NCBI GenBank assembly: GCA_015680685.1
Contig: MNCI01016091.1
Coordinates: 140,152-204,151 of the forward strand
Origin: Gnetum montanum
Taxonomy: Eukaryota > Streptophyta > Gnetopsida > Gnetales > Gnetaceae
Reading direction: 5' to 3'
DNA: 64,000 bases
In this document: piece after piece, positions 23,161 to 35,289 of the stretch
Layout of the letters: each line of letters starts with the position of its first letter
Position numbering within the stretch: position 1 is the first letter of the stretch
Made by a program: the position numbers and the translations under genes
Notes under the pieces: generated by a model
What the model was told of the DNA's origin: nothing
Databases searched by the model: none
The model's input: the letters and a program-made list of their open reading frames with translations, nothing else

Positions 23161-23469
23161 GGGGAACACCCATATCCATACCACCCCCTACATTTGTCTA
23201 CACACATCCCTCCACCCTCTACCCAGTGACCTCTTACTCCATCTATGCAACGTGAAATTCCCCCATAGCCACAACAATGAAATGCTATGAGAGTTATACA
23301 TTTACAACTGGCTTTCCAACCGAGTGGTTTGGACAATTGATCTAGGAAATAATCCTTTTTCTGACCCAATAGTCCTCCCAAATCCTCAAAACCTAATGCA
23401 GCTAATCGCCCTGCATCTCAAACATCCTCATCCTCTACATCAAACACATTCGAGAACCCTTTAAACCAA

Positions 23470-26400
23470 ACGTTGCCTCAAATATGCATTTTGATGTTAA
23501 CTCATACTATTTTTGATTGGATCAAGGTTGATAATCTTTCCACAAAAAGATGTGACCCAGGAAGTCCTCTTATTTACTTGCAGATCACTAGACATGAGCC
23601 ATGCAAGGATCTTCTTGATTCTAGTTCTGGTGTCAATCTCATCTTCTATGACATGTACAAAGCCTAGAATCTACCGCCTCTCAAGAAGAGCAACATCTGT
23701 TTGGAGTTGGCCGACCATTCAATCACTATCCCTTTGGGACTAATGAAGGACATCATAACCACAGTTTGTGGGTGGTCCTATATGGCTGAGTTTTTGGTGA
23801 TCAAGGTTGAGAACTACAAAGGAAACTTTCCCATCATTATGGGAAGGGCTTGGTTAAGCATAGTTGATGCATGAATGGACATTAGAAACCTATCCTTGGA
23901 AACTTGCAAGGAGAATGAATTTGGAAGGCTAGAGAAGAAGCATGTTTCATGCATCACATACAACAATACCAGGTGCAATTGCATGTAGAAAATCTAGTTC
24001 ATTAAAAGTACATTCATCAAAGCATGCAATCAATGTGCACAAGAAACAAATATCCAAAGGTGTTTGTACACAACAACCACATAACAGGAGGACACCTAGT
24101 GGTTGATGGCTGACACAAATAGTAGCACATTATGCATGGAACCAATTGAGAGCCTGACATGTGCTTATGTCCAAGGCATGAATGAACTTGAGCAAGTTCA
24201 TCACCAACTATCCAATGATGAAGATGATGATGCTTGTTGGGGAGAGTTGGAAATCCCTAATAATTTCAAGTAGGAGCCCTTAGAGTTAAAAACTCTATCA
24301 GCCAATATGGAGTATGCATTTTTAAAAAATGGCAAGCTGGTTATCATCAATGCCAAACTTGTTCCTTAACAAAAAGAAAAGTTGTTAAAGGTAGTCAAAA
24401 AATGGCCAACAACCTTTGCTTGGTCATATCCTGAGCTGACTGGAATTGATCCATAGATATGCCAGCATTGTATTTACATTGACCTGGCCATGAAGCCAAG
24501 AAAGCAACTCTAGAGGCAGTTGAATCCCAAATTGAAGTGGATTGTCAAGGAGAAAATAGAACAACTCCTCAAGGTAGGGCTCATCTATCCCATCACGGAT
24601 AGTGAGTGGGTTAGCCCACTCATAATTGTGCCAAAGAAAGGTGGTAAGTGATGGGACTACATTGATTTTAGGTTGTTGAATATGGCAACATTTAAAGATC
24701 ATTTTCCATTGCCATTTGTGGACCAAGTGTTGGACACTATCTCCGGGCATTGCTATTATAGCTTCTTGGATGGTTATAATGGCTATAACCAAATCCAAAT
24801 TGCACTAGAAGATCAAGCCAAGACAACATTCATGAGTCCCTTGGGGAATTTTTCATATTTTAAGATGCCATTTGGTCTGTGTAATGCCCCTACAACATTT
24901 CAACTCTTGGTCCTTAGTGTTTTCCAACAGCAAATTGGAAGTAGTGTAGAGGTATTTATGGATGACTTCTCTACCTATGGAGCTACATTCAAGAAAGCCC
25001 TAGATTGCCTTGACCAAGTATTGAAACAAATCTGAGGTGCAATTGGCAAAAAAGCCATCTAATGATCTAGGAGGGCATAGTACTAGGGCATTGAATTTCA
25101 CAAGAAGGGATTGAGGTAGAACCTGAACAGATAAGGGTCATCCGAGGAATCACATGCTAACTGGAGATAGTTTCAGATGTCTAATCATTTCTTGGACACA
25201 TTAGCTAATACCAATGATTCATAGAGAATTTCTATAAGATCGCAAAGTCGTTGGTCAAGCTTATGAAGAAAGATGCTCCATTCATCTGGACCAAGAAGTC
25301 CAAACATGCATTCCAATAGTTGAAGGAAAAACTCATAGAAATTCCAATTTTATGGGCATCAAACTAGTCCAAACCATTTCACATAATGAGGGATGCATCT
25401 AACTATGCCTTGGAAGCCATGCTTACATAGTTGGATGATAAGAAACATCCATATTACATCCACTACATGAGCCAAAGCATTGTGGGTGCACAATTGAATT
25501 ACACCACAACCAAGAAAGAACTGATGGTAGTGGTGTACGCTCTCAAAAAGTTCAAACACTATATGCTTGGATAAAAAATGTTTGTGCACATAGACCATAG
25601 TGCCATCTGCTTCCTAATGAATAAGCCAATGGTGAGCCCCCGTATCATACAGTGGCTCATGATCTTATAGGAATTCAATCTCACAATGGTTAATTAGAAA
25701 GGGATTGAGAATGTGGTCATTGACCACCTCTCTTGGTTAAGATGGGATAACAAAGAGGAGAAGAGTCCACTCTCTAATCAATTTCTAGATGAACTCCTCT
25801 TTACAAGAGCAATAAATGATCAAGTGCCCATAAAAACAAAATGGTATGATGGCATTCTCACTTACCGTCTCCCTCAGGAGATGCCACAAGATCTAGACTT
25901 TAGAAAGAAATAATAGTTTCTTCATTGGGCAAAGTACTTCATGGAAATCAACGGGCACCTTTACAAGGTGTGTGCCATTGGCTTGATTCATTGGTATGTC
26001 CCTGATGTGGATCAACTACGCATTCTTTAAGATAATCATGAAGGCCCTTGCGAAGGCCACTATGCAGGGAGGTGCATGACCATAAATACCCTAATGGAAG
26101 GATACTATTGGCCTACAATTTTTAGGGATGCCTGCCAGTTTGTTTGATCTAGTGAATGTTGTTAAAGAGATGGTAGGATGATCACTTGAATGGAAGATCC
26201 TCAATAGTGAATTTAATCACTAGAGCCCTTTGACATATGGGGCATGGACTTCATAGGTTCCATCACACCCATGTTAAATGAAAAGACATATATCATTGTA
26301 GCAGTTGACTATTGCACCAAATGGGTAGAAGTAGTAGCCATCACCAACTGTACATCATTCATTACTACTAGATGTGTACAACAAAGTGTTGTAAACAAGT

Positions 26401-27120
26401 TTGGGGTGCCACGTGTACTAATTTTCAATACTAGAATCCATTTTACAAGTGTCACTTTTTGAAAACTCACATAACACTTGGGGGTTGAACATAAATTAAC
26501 AACACCCTATCACCCCCTAAGCTAAGTGCTAAGCAAAGGTAACTAATAAGGAGATCACAAAGATCCTAATAAGGACCATAAGCAAATATAGGAGAGACTA
26601 GTGCACAAAGCTCAACAATGTCCTTTGGGCCTATTGCTCAACATGGAAACTCTCTATAGGCTACTCTCCCTATGAGTTAGTGTATAGGAAACTTCTAAAG
26701 CTCTCGATTTAATCTGAGCTCCATACACTCTCAATAGCTTATGAATTAAATCTTGACCTAAGCCTAGCACAAAAAGAAAGATTGATCAACCTCAACATGC
26801 TAGATGAAAATCGATTAGTGGCCCTATCTTTGAATGAAGTGCACAAGACATTCAACAAACAATGATATGATCTTAAAATACAAAAAGTGAAATTTCAACC
26901 AGAAAATAAGGTTTTCTATTAGAATCCCACTCATGTACCCTAGAAAAAAAAGTTCCAAACGTTGTGGGAGGGACCTTATGTCATTAATCAAACCTTTTCC
27001 TTTAGGGCCATGTTAATCTACAAACCTAAGAGTCCACACAAAAAGCAATTGGTCAACATTCAAAAAGTGAAACCTTTCCTAGAACCAAGACAAGCCAGTG
27101 TAACTACCACCTCAACGAAT
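23470..27120 (+). pseudogene. pol of element B (protease, RT, RNase H, integrase)
   Basis: Protease: LIYLQI...LLDSSSGVNLI near 23565-23645, where the catalytic D-S/T-G has become D-S-S. Reverse transcriptase (about 24540-25250): DFRLLNMATFKDHFPLPFVD, SFLDGYNGYNQIQIA, MPFGLCNAPTTF and the catalytic box as FMDD (24955-24966). RNase H follows (about 25370-25740) with YALKKFKHYM and IDHLSWL. Integrase (about 26020-27110): a broken zinc finger, DFIGSITPM with the first Asp, then LIFNTRIHFT where the second catalytic Asp of [10 protein letters not shown] is lost, and a C-terminal WEGPYVI region. The gag-pol order is normal for Ty3/gypsy. Stops and shifts throughout make it inactive. Confidence 0.88.
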
Positions 27121-29207
27121 GGACAACCATGCTCTATTTTCGCATCTCTTTTCTTCAACATAATCATGGGGGACATGGCCATCCATGCTAATCACCTACA
27201 TGGCTCCTTAGTATTTCACCTTTTTGTTTTCCACTTTTTTTTATACATTTATTTTACACTTTGTTGATTTTTATCCATTTTCTCAAATTTTATTTTACAA
27301 CACTATTAGTATGCTTTATCCTTCTTGAATATTTTATACTTTTTATATATTTTTATATATTTTACTTTATTTTATTTTATTTTTGTGTGTGAACTTTCAC
27401 TATTTTTGCTAATAAAAGTGCTTTATTACTGCAGGACACAGTGCCACTGTTGCTATTTACTAATCATGGTTTGTGCTTAATGTTGTGATTGCTAATGTCT
27501 GGTCTCTATTTTTGAATTCTGATGTTTGATGACTATGACATGGTTTATTTTTCATGGAATAGGCAATGAGTCCATGTCACCCACCCATCCTCAAACTCTA
27601 TGGTTTTCCTTGTTCTAGAAGTTTGAAGTCTCTTTCATTAAAGAACTTGTAATAAATTGGTGACCTTAGTGGTTTCCAGAATTGGGAAGGATTCAAAAAG
27701 TTTGTATAGGATGTGACTTCAAGGGGACTCAATACTCTTTGTACTCTTCTACTTACTCGGGTGCTTAAGTGTTTTTATGAGCTTCTTACCATTTCATTTC
27801 GACTACTAACAGGAAGTCAAATAAAGTCTTTGCATGGTGTGGTTTCCATCCAAAAAGAAAGAAAAATAAATAAATAAAAACATGATGGGAATTCAAACCA
27901 CATCCCTTAGACAAATAGATGGGCTACAAGTACTAGTTATGGGACTAGAAAGACATGTTACCCATGCCTGAAGGTCCCCTCTAACAATGGTTGTTTTGTG
28001 GCGGCACTCTTGTGTTTCGAGGAGGGTGGATCAATCATAGAGTAGCGATGAGAAGTCACTGAAAGAGGTTGGTTTTGGCCTAGACTAAGGATGGATCTTC
28101 TCAAGTCATTTTAAACAAAAATTACACAAGGGACTTCTTATGACCTTAATTTAGGATTCCATCCCACTTTCTTAGCCATCCATCTATGCTATCAACACTC
28201 ACCTCACTGTTAGTTTCTATGTTATGCTTGATGTCTTAGTTTGATATGTTGGAATTCTTGGATAGATTCTTTCTAGTTGGTGCTTAACTTTTTATGATCA
28301 TTAATCGATTGTGGGGTCCATGGACTCCTTAGTTGAGGTTATGCAAGGGCCAAAAGGGCATGTGCCTACTATGGGGAGGACCCACTTGTATATCTCTTAG
28401 CTTGGTTAGTTAAGTCCCTTACCTTAGACATTGCTACAATCTTATCTTTCACATATTCCATTGTGTATCTCGCTCTGTGCTCCTTAAACTCTCATCGAAA
28501 TCATTCTCCAAACCATTTTTTCAATTTTCTCAATTTTTTGAATGCCAGTACCCTCTTCTACTATTCTCATCATGTTCGTGGATTTTTAGGCTTCCATTTG
28601 ATCTCAATTTTACTTAAAAACTCCTTGTATTTTGGAAGTTTGACCAAAGTTAACATAAGTCAACAATGATTAACAATTATGTCGACTAGGCCTAGTTGAT
28701 GCAGTCGACCCCATTAACGGGGCCTTGTTGACTAGGCCCCATCAATGCATGCCAAAAACTCTATATATACCATTGCATATGTTGTAATTTTTTGTCATTT
28801 GCTTCATAACACGAGGTGAGTTTTTGCCATTTTTTGGAGTCCAAAACTTTCCAACTGCTTGTCCAAATCACTCCATTCTTTGATCTTGTAGCTACTAAAG
28901 ATTAGCTCTTAATTGTGGGGGTTGCAAACCTTAAGGTTTCTGATGGAATTTTTTGAAAATTTTTCAAACTTTTCCAAAGGTTTAATGAATACAATGATAT
29001 GAAACCATCAATTTTTGAGAGTTAACCCTTCCAACACCCTCCGAAATGACTTATTAACATTAAAACACATATAAAATAATGATTAAAATTGATTAAATTA
29101 GCCATAATCACAACTTAACCAAGTGTAACTATCCTAAGAAGATAAGGTATCCTAATTATTTCATGTTGCACAATAATTGCTAACCTGTGGTCATGCTATG
29201 ATTATAG
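27121..29207 (+). other. Conserved non-coding spacer between pol and the third ORF, element B
   Basis: No long frame. Landmarks recur in the same order in C, D and E: a T-rich stretch, GCATGGTGTGG (about 27834), GACTAGAAAGACATGTTACC (about 27946), GGACTCC...GGGCATG...GGGGAGGACCCAC (28323-28385), then the TATAAATACC-like stretch near 28763. Its conservation without coding suggests RNA or promoter function for the downstream ORF. Confidence 0.65.
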
Positions 29208-32028
29208 ATGGCACCAAGACTGAAATGACTACAAGAGGAAGGATACTCTCAACCAAGAGAGAAACAACCCAGAACTAGAAGGGGCCAACAAGAACATGCC
29301 TAGGATCAACAAGAGATGGAACCTTTTTGAGAGGAGCCCAAAGTGGAATCTATTCGACAAATTCCTGAAGAAGAAGTTGCAACAGAATAGTCACAACGTG
29401 GGGAGGCACCAGGACCCATACCAAGACTTGAAGTCATACTAACACAAGCCTACCTTAACACCATCAAGCCCCATGATATCCAACACTCAGTTCTCTAGGA
29501 ATTGAACTTTAAGCCATTTTTAGAGCATGCTCCAACAAAGGTGAAAACACAATTGCAAACCTCTCCCATGTGGCCAATCATCACTTCCACTCGGGAGTGG
29601 TACATGGGAGAGATGTACCTCTTTTGAAATAACAAAAGGGCAGGCTCCATAGTGAAGATCAAGGATATTCAAGTGTCTTATGCAGCTGAAGCTATTGCAC
29701 AAGCACTTGGGTTGCCTAATGCTAGGACACGATTGGTAGAGCTGTCTACGTAAGCTAAGCTTGAGGCCAAAAAGGAGTGGATCCAGTGGTGTTACGGGGT
29801 CGACCGTAAGGAGTTTGATGCACTCACACCAATTGAATGTGTATACTTCAAGATAGCAGCCTATCACCTCAATCCAATAGTGATGCCTAGCAAAGTAACC
29901 ACCTTTTTTGCCCAGGCATGCGTTGCTCTAAGTGGAAGATTTCCAACAAACCTTCCACAGTTGGTCTATTTAGAGATTGAAAAGTGCTTTAAAAAATGAA
30001 TGTGGAAGGAAAACCTTGTCTTTCCCATGCCTCATCTAGAAACTTTACAAAAGGACAGGGATCATCCACTATGCAAATGATAAAATTAGGCATGCTTATA
30101 TAGCCTTGCAGTCTAAAATGATAATAGATAGAACACCTGCCATGTCTAAAGAAGGGGAGAAGTAGCCACCACCTCCTCCACCTACTCAACAAACAATGTT
30201 AGAGGCCTGTGCAGCCATTGAGTACTTGCACAAAATCCAAGAGTAGCTCTTGCATGAGTAGGAGAAACATGTAGGAACGAGTGGTGGAGACCCATTTGTA
30301 TATCAACCTACGATGAGTCACCTTAATGAGGTGGCTCAAACAATTAGCCAGATGGAAAGAGGTGGATTGATATACTTTTCCTAATGAATGTAGTTGCCCG
30401 CAAGATCACATCCTAGTGCCCAAGAGGTGACAATGTCTCTATCTCAACATCATTTATTCCCATAAATCTTTAGGAATGTTACATCCTTTTTAGTGCAATT
30501 GGAGGAGGACGAGGGGGCAATTGTATTAGTGATGCAGCACCAAAGGTGGAGACTGCTGTTGAAGTAGTTGTTGACTAAATCATAGAAGCACTTAATGCAC
30601 CTACGATGTCTATACTAGATGTATCTACACTTCAGGATGTGAAGACATTCGTAGGCACAGTTAGTGGAAGATTGAGTGTAGCCTAGCATGAAGAGTTGTT
30701 GGACAGACTAGTGGGGATCAAGCAACTGATTCTAGATATCTTCGATTTTTTAAAAAACATTATTGTAACCTAGTTGAAGCTACTAGAAGCAAAGGGCAAA
30801 TGAATCATCTTGGAAGGGTAACTTAAAATGGCTCAAGCACAAAATCAACACTTGGTCGTGGAGGTTGCTGAACTACATGCCTGTTTTGTTGATCCTACAC
30901 TCCTCAGCCTAATAATAACTAGAGATGATGCTTTTCAACAACTTTAAGAGTGATTAAAACAAGTTGAGAAGGAAATGGTGATAACCATCTTCAACCAATC
31001 CATAGTAGAAGCAAAAACCTACTCGATTCAGAAAGACTTGGTTCAAATGTGCCATGAAAATAAATTACTGACTGCAGAAAATCATCACCTACGCAATGTT
31101 GATGCACAAAAGCAACAAATGCAAGAATTCATTCATCAATAGTAGGAAGAGCTCGCCAAGGTAAACATAGAATTAAGCAAATTGGCTATGTAAAATCATA
31201 ATCTATCTATGGAGGAAGTCCAAGTCTTCTGCCAAAAATCTGCCATTGAGATTTCCACCTGGAAAAACGAGGCTCTCAAATTTGAAAGAGTCAAGCATTA
31301 CTATAGAAACCAAGTTGGCCTACAGAAGGAAGTGAATGATAAGCATATTCAAATGACTAAGGTAAAAGTAAATGAGGCCCCCAACTACTCCAGCAACGAA
31401 GAGAAGTATGGTAGCCCATCATTGATGGAATAGATGCCTATAATAGAGTAGAGATACACCTAAAGGAGCTGCAAATTGAAGAAATGATAGAGTATATGGA
31501 GCTAGCCAATCTCTACTATGCAAACCTGGTGATGCTGACTGTCATATGACCACTGTCAAAACTTGAAAGGTAAGTGGCCAGCTTGTACTTGCTATACAAG
31601 GCCAAGTTCAAGAATCATAAGGACACTAAGTAAAAGCTTGAGACAACAAATGCTGAACTCAAGGTTCTTAGCGCACAATTCATCGATCAACAATTGACTG
31701 TTGAGAACTTAGCCAAGAGAATGAATGATTACCGAAAGCTATAGAACACAGTCAGGGCATTCGATATCAAACACAAACAATTCCCTACCTGGTTCATCAA
31801 TGCCAAGGAGCTATTTCTAGCAATTCCATATCCTTGGGATGTGCCAATTCCGACCCACATTGGCGAAGTTGCGTGGACCATGCACAATCCCAGGAGTAAG
31901 GAGGAGAAAATGAAAGCATTGGTGGATGCTTTTCACCTCCTGCTAGAAGTTGCAGTAGCAATAGGACAACCACAGCCACCTCAATCGTTGCACGTGCCTA
32001 AAGCCTACAAAGGTCCTTCAAAGCCTTA
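29208..32028 (+). pseudogene. Third ORF of element B: coiled-coil protein of unknown function
   Basis: Starts at ATG 29208 (MAPRLK) and can be followed through stops and frameshifts for about 940 codons. The N-terminal third has SPMWPIITSTREWYMGEMYL, KLEAKKEWIQWCYGVD and FKIAAYHLNPIVMPSKVTTF, shared with element C. The C-terminal half (about 30800-31800) is full of charged heptad-like runs (ENKLLTAENHHLRN, WKNEALKFERVKHYYRN), predicting a long coiled coil. It sits where Athila elements carry their env-like ORF, but I see no clear signal peptide or membrane segment. In-frame stops are mostly TAG/TGA in place of CAG or TGG. Function unknown. Confidence 0.72.
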
Positions 32029-32291
32029 GGAACTTCCACCACCTAGGACTGTTTGATCTTCGCAACCAACTTCATGCCATTAGAGGATGTGCTATCCAAT
32101 TTTGTAAAGCCATGTCATGGTGTTCAATTTTGTGTCATGAACACTGTAATTTTTGTCATGTGTTGATTTGTACACTCAGGCACTCAGTTTTGTCAAGTTA
32201 GTTTGTTTTGTTAAGTGTCAATCAATAATTCCATACCTTCCCAATTTTGTAAAGAAACTTAAGAATGAGTTTTCATTCAACCATAGGGGTA
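32029..32291 (+). promoter_or_regulatory. 3' untranslated tail and polypurine tract, element B
   Basis: The short tail contains GTCATGAACACTGTAAT, also found in D and E. It ends in the purine-rich AGGGGTA (32285-32291) that directly abuts the LTR and would prime plus-strand DNA synthesis. Confidence 0.7.
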
Positions 32292-33242
32292 TGATGGGTT
32301 GTGGTTGGCTACATCGATGATACCTGATTGACTATGCCTTGTCGACTAGGCCCTATTAATGCATCATTTCATGCATTGACACAGCCCCATCAACACAAGG
32401 TCTATTCTTATTTATAAATATATGCTCACTAGTCACATTTATGACATCAGTCAGTCATAGCGTAGCGAAGCTCTTGCAGTTTTTCCATTCAAGAGTTAGA
32501 ATATTTTCTTGAGTGCCCACAACAGGAGTCATTGAGTGTACAAATCTTTATTTGAGCACTGTTGTACCTAAGCACAATAGTGTCTACGACAATAAAGATG
32601 GGCTTCTTGATAATCCTTGTAGCATTCTAGATAGTTTAGATATTTCATTCATGCATTTAATGCTTTCAATTATTGATTTAATGTTTTATAGTAATTAAGC
32701 TAATTAAGTAATTAAGTAAGATAAGCTAGATAGATTAAATACATAAGTACAACCGCTTTGAGTATAACACATATTCACTTGGTAATCCCAACAACATTAT
32801 TGCTTAGTGCATCCAATAGCATAGTGCTTGGTAACCCAACACTGGATACGTGGGTTCAGGACATGTATGAAAAGTGGGACCAGATGCTTATGTTAGGACT
32901 AGTTAGAGATTNAAGAGTGGGACCAAATGCTTATGTTATGACTAGTTAAAGATTAGTTAGTTAGTTAAATCAAATTAGTCTTTAAATTACTTTATCTCTC
33001 TCTTCAAGCACCAAAAGAACATAAAACATAAAATGATAAAAATCATATGCCTTGATTACTCTTAACCATACCTTTGTACTTCACAAGTGTAATTGGGAAG
33101 ACAATGAATGACCTTAGGGCAAAGTTCACTTCCTAGAAGACTAGTGCACTGGAAACTGTAGAGTCCATGGAATTTGACTAGATCACATGTGAACGCTTTG
33201 TGATTTGTATGGTTGGACATAGGGGTACCTTGCCACTCATCA
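32292..33242 (+). repeat. 3' LTR of element B
   Basis: It begins TGATGGGTTGTGG and ends GCCACTCATCA. It has the same internal order as the 5' LTR, with the hairpin at 32544-32599. It is longer than the 5' LTR partly because of a duplication around an N at 32912. Confidence 0.9.
32863..32965. repeat. Short duplication flanking a single N
   Basis: The text before the N (AGTGGGACCAGATGCTTATG) recurs just after it (GAGTGGGACCAAATGCTTATG) followed by the same GACTAGTTA-AGATT. This is most simply an unmerged overlap of two contig ends. Confidence 0.7.
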
Positions 33243-33247
33243 ATGAT

Positions 33248-34420
33248 AGTCTAAAAAAGTTGTTTTCTAACCTTTCAAGCCTATAGTCTTAAATCCTTGC
33301 ACTTGTGTTTTAAAGCATATAGAGCATTGAAAGCTCTTGCTATTTTTTTCTTTGATGCAAATCCCCACATAGTTGTTCATATAAATGAGACCCAAATATT
33401 AAAAATAATCTATTATTTACACATTGGTACCTTCAAAATGGAAGTTATAACAGTTATTTCTTGTACCCAAAATCATCAATTTACTTTTATCTACATTCAC
33501 TTGAAGACTATATGAACTATAATAATTTTTTAAAACTTACAACATATTTTGCACACCTTCTATAGTAATGGAGATCAAGGTAGCATCATTTGTATATAAA
33601 ATAAGATTTACTGCTTGAGATTCAATTTTGATAGCATAACTATCCTACCTAATGCATAACTATTTCTACATTTCATCAATAAAAATACTAAATAGAGTTG
33701 AAGAAAGTGGAGAATGTTGCTTAACTTCAGTTTTACTCTAAAAATGAAAGTTTTTCTCTAAATTGCTATTTGTAATTTCAATAATCACTTCCTCATACGA
33801 TCTTTGAGTTACTACATTCAAATTTGAAGGAAGGCCAATTTTATGCAAGTGAAACCATAGTTTTGTATATATCACTAAATCATATGCTTTTGAGAATTAA
33901 ATAAAACAAATAAAAACTCTTCTATTAGGCATTTTTGCAACTCCATATAGTGTCTAAGAGTAACTAAGTAATCAATAATGGACTGATTTTGTCCAAAACT
34001 TATTTAACATCTTGGCCTAACCTGGTTACCTTTAGCCTAAGAACTAATTCTTGTTCTAGTAGAGTGCCCAACAACTTAGCAAAAACATTACTCACAATGA
34101 TCATATGATAATTGTTCAAATTATTTTTATGTCCCTTTTTATAAAACAATATGATTTTACTAGTTTTCCAATGTTAATTTAATCCTTGCTCCATTGTTGA
34201 ATTTAATTTGTGCCAAATTTCTCTATGAATAGTATATCTTGTCCACTTTAATCATTCTTCAGGTGAACCATATGAATCTACAACTTTGCTAAATGCTTGC
34301 TCTTTAATACCCTCTATGACCTTCTTAAGAGTTAGAGAGGTGCTTGTTGTAAACCAGTAGTAGAATTATCATTTTTTCTTGTAAATAGCTTACTATAAAA
34401 TGAGCAAATATCTTGAAAAG
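33248..34420 (-). pseudogene. LINE reverse transcriptase remnant
   Basis: Reading leftward on the - strand: WKTSKIILFYKKG and SNVFAKLLGTLLEQELVLRL (about 34180-34020), a GFTCIKLAFL-like stretch near 33850, KLSNILHFLQLYLVFLL-type sequence matching the QGCPLSPTLFG block (about 33720), the catalytic box decayed from YADDATLIS to YTNDATLIS (about 33590), then VNVDKSKLMILGTR (about 33495-33455) and KKKIARAFNALYALKHKCK (about 33345-33285). The order is that of plant non-LTR reverse transcriptases. It carries frameshifts and stops. Element B separates it from its 3' part at 19778-20025. Confidence 0.82.
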
Positions 34421-35289
34421 AAAAATTAAATGATAAAGAGGCATTATACCGAAAATATTACCAAAACTATTTAGGTTCCTTTTTAATGGTGTAAACACAA
34501 TATTCTTTCTATTCCCTAAAAAGGTTTCCTTTTCTTGGTTCTAATGAAGCCTTTATATATCTTAACTAAACTTTATTTGCAACTCTTATTTACATTCTTA
34601 ATATTTTGCTTAAGTTTTTTGAGCATCTTGTTATTTGAAGAGTCCATTTGCTATGTGTTACATTCATGTATTTTTCCTTGACTTTTGGGATGAGTCTGCA
34701 TTGAAATTTTATTCTATTCTTATTCTTATTCTTTATCATCTGAGAAATAATTGAAATTATATTTTATTCTTAATTTTTGTTGTCTATTTAATAACTTAGC
34801 ATTGCCCCACTAGAATCAAACCTATAACTTGAGCTTTCAAATCAAAAGTTTTACTACTAAGCTAATACCTTATTATTTATTAGAAGGATCATTACTAAGA
34901 GGCTAAATGCTTATCCCACCAGGGTAAGTCCTATGAGAAATAGTGGATGAAGACATTTTAATTTTTAATTAATTAATGATATTAATTTTTTAATATTTTA
35001 GTAAATTCATAATTAGATTCATTATGGGGGTAAAGATTATTTAAAAAAAAGTTAGGTTTCAACATCCTTGAGACATATAATTAAATTAGAACTTTATAAC
35101 TTAGCATTTCCTACTAAAATACATTATACTTTCACTTTTGTTGATATATATATCTTCAAGATTTATGAAAAAAAATACTAGTGTAGACCTTTATTGGTAA
35201 TCAAATTAAGACTACATCACATGACTAGGAAAAAATACCTCATAATTAAACCAATTCTAAGGTACTTTTATAAAAATATTTTATTCTAT
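34421..35289. other. Unassigned AT-rich DNA right of the LINE
   Basis: No coding signal beyond possible further LINE remnants up to about 34640. A SINE copy is at about 34800-34875. Confidence 0.45.
34795..34875 (-). repeat. tRNA-derived SINE, copy 2
   Basis: On the - strand, GTATTAGCTTAGTAGTAAAA (A-box-like) and ATAGGTTTGATTCTAG (B-box-like) are followed by GGGGCAATGCTAAGTTAT. All three parts match the copy at 9141-9240 in the same order. Confidence 0.5.

Larger units (their letters stand above)
20026..33242 (+). mobile_element. Element B: full-length 13.2-kb Athila-like LTR retrotransposon
   Basis: The structure is complete: 5' LTR 20026-20878, tRNA-Asp primer site from 20880, gag, protease/RT/RNase H/integrase, a long non-coding spacer, a third ORF, a purine tract and 3' LTR 32292-33242. 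The 5-bp target duplication ATGAT is present at 20021-20025 and 33243-33247. It landed in a LINE. All frames carry stops and frameshifts, and the two LTRs differ at many sites, so the insertion is old. The tRNA-Asp primer site and the third ORF after pol point to the Athila/Tat branch of Ty3/gypsy; this is inference from family knowledge. Confidence 0.92.
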
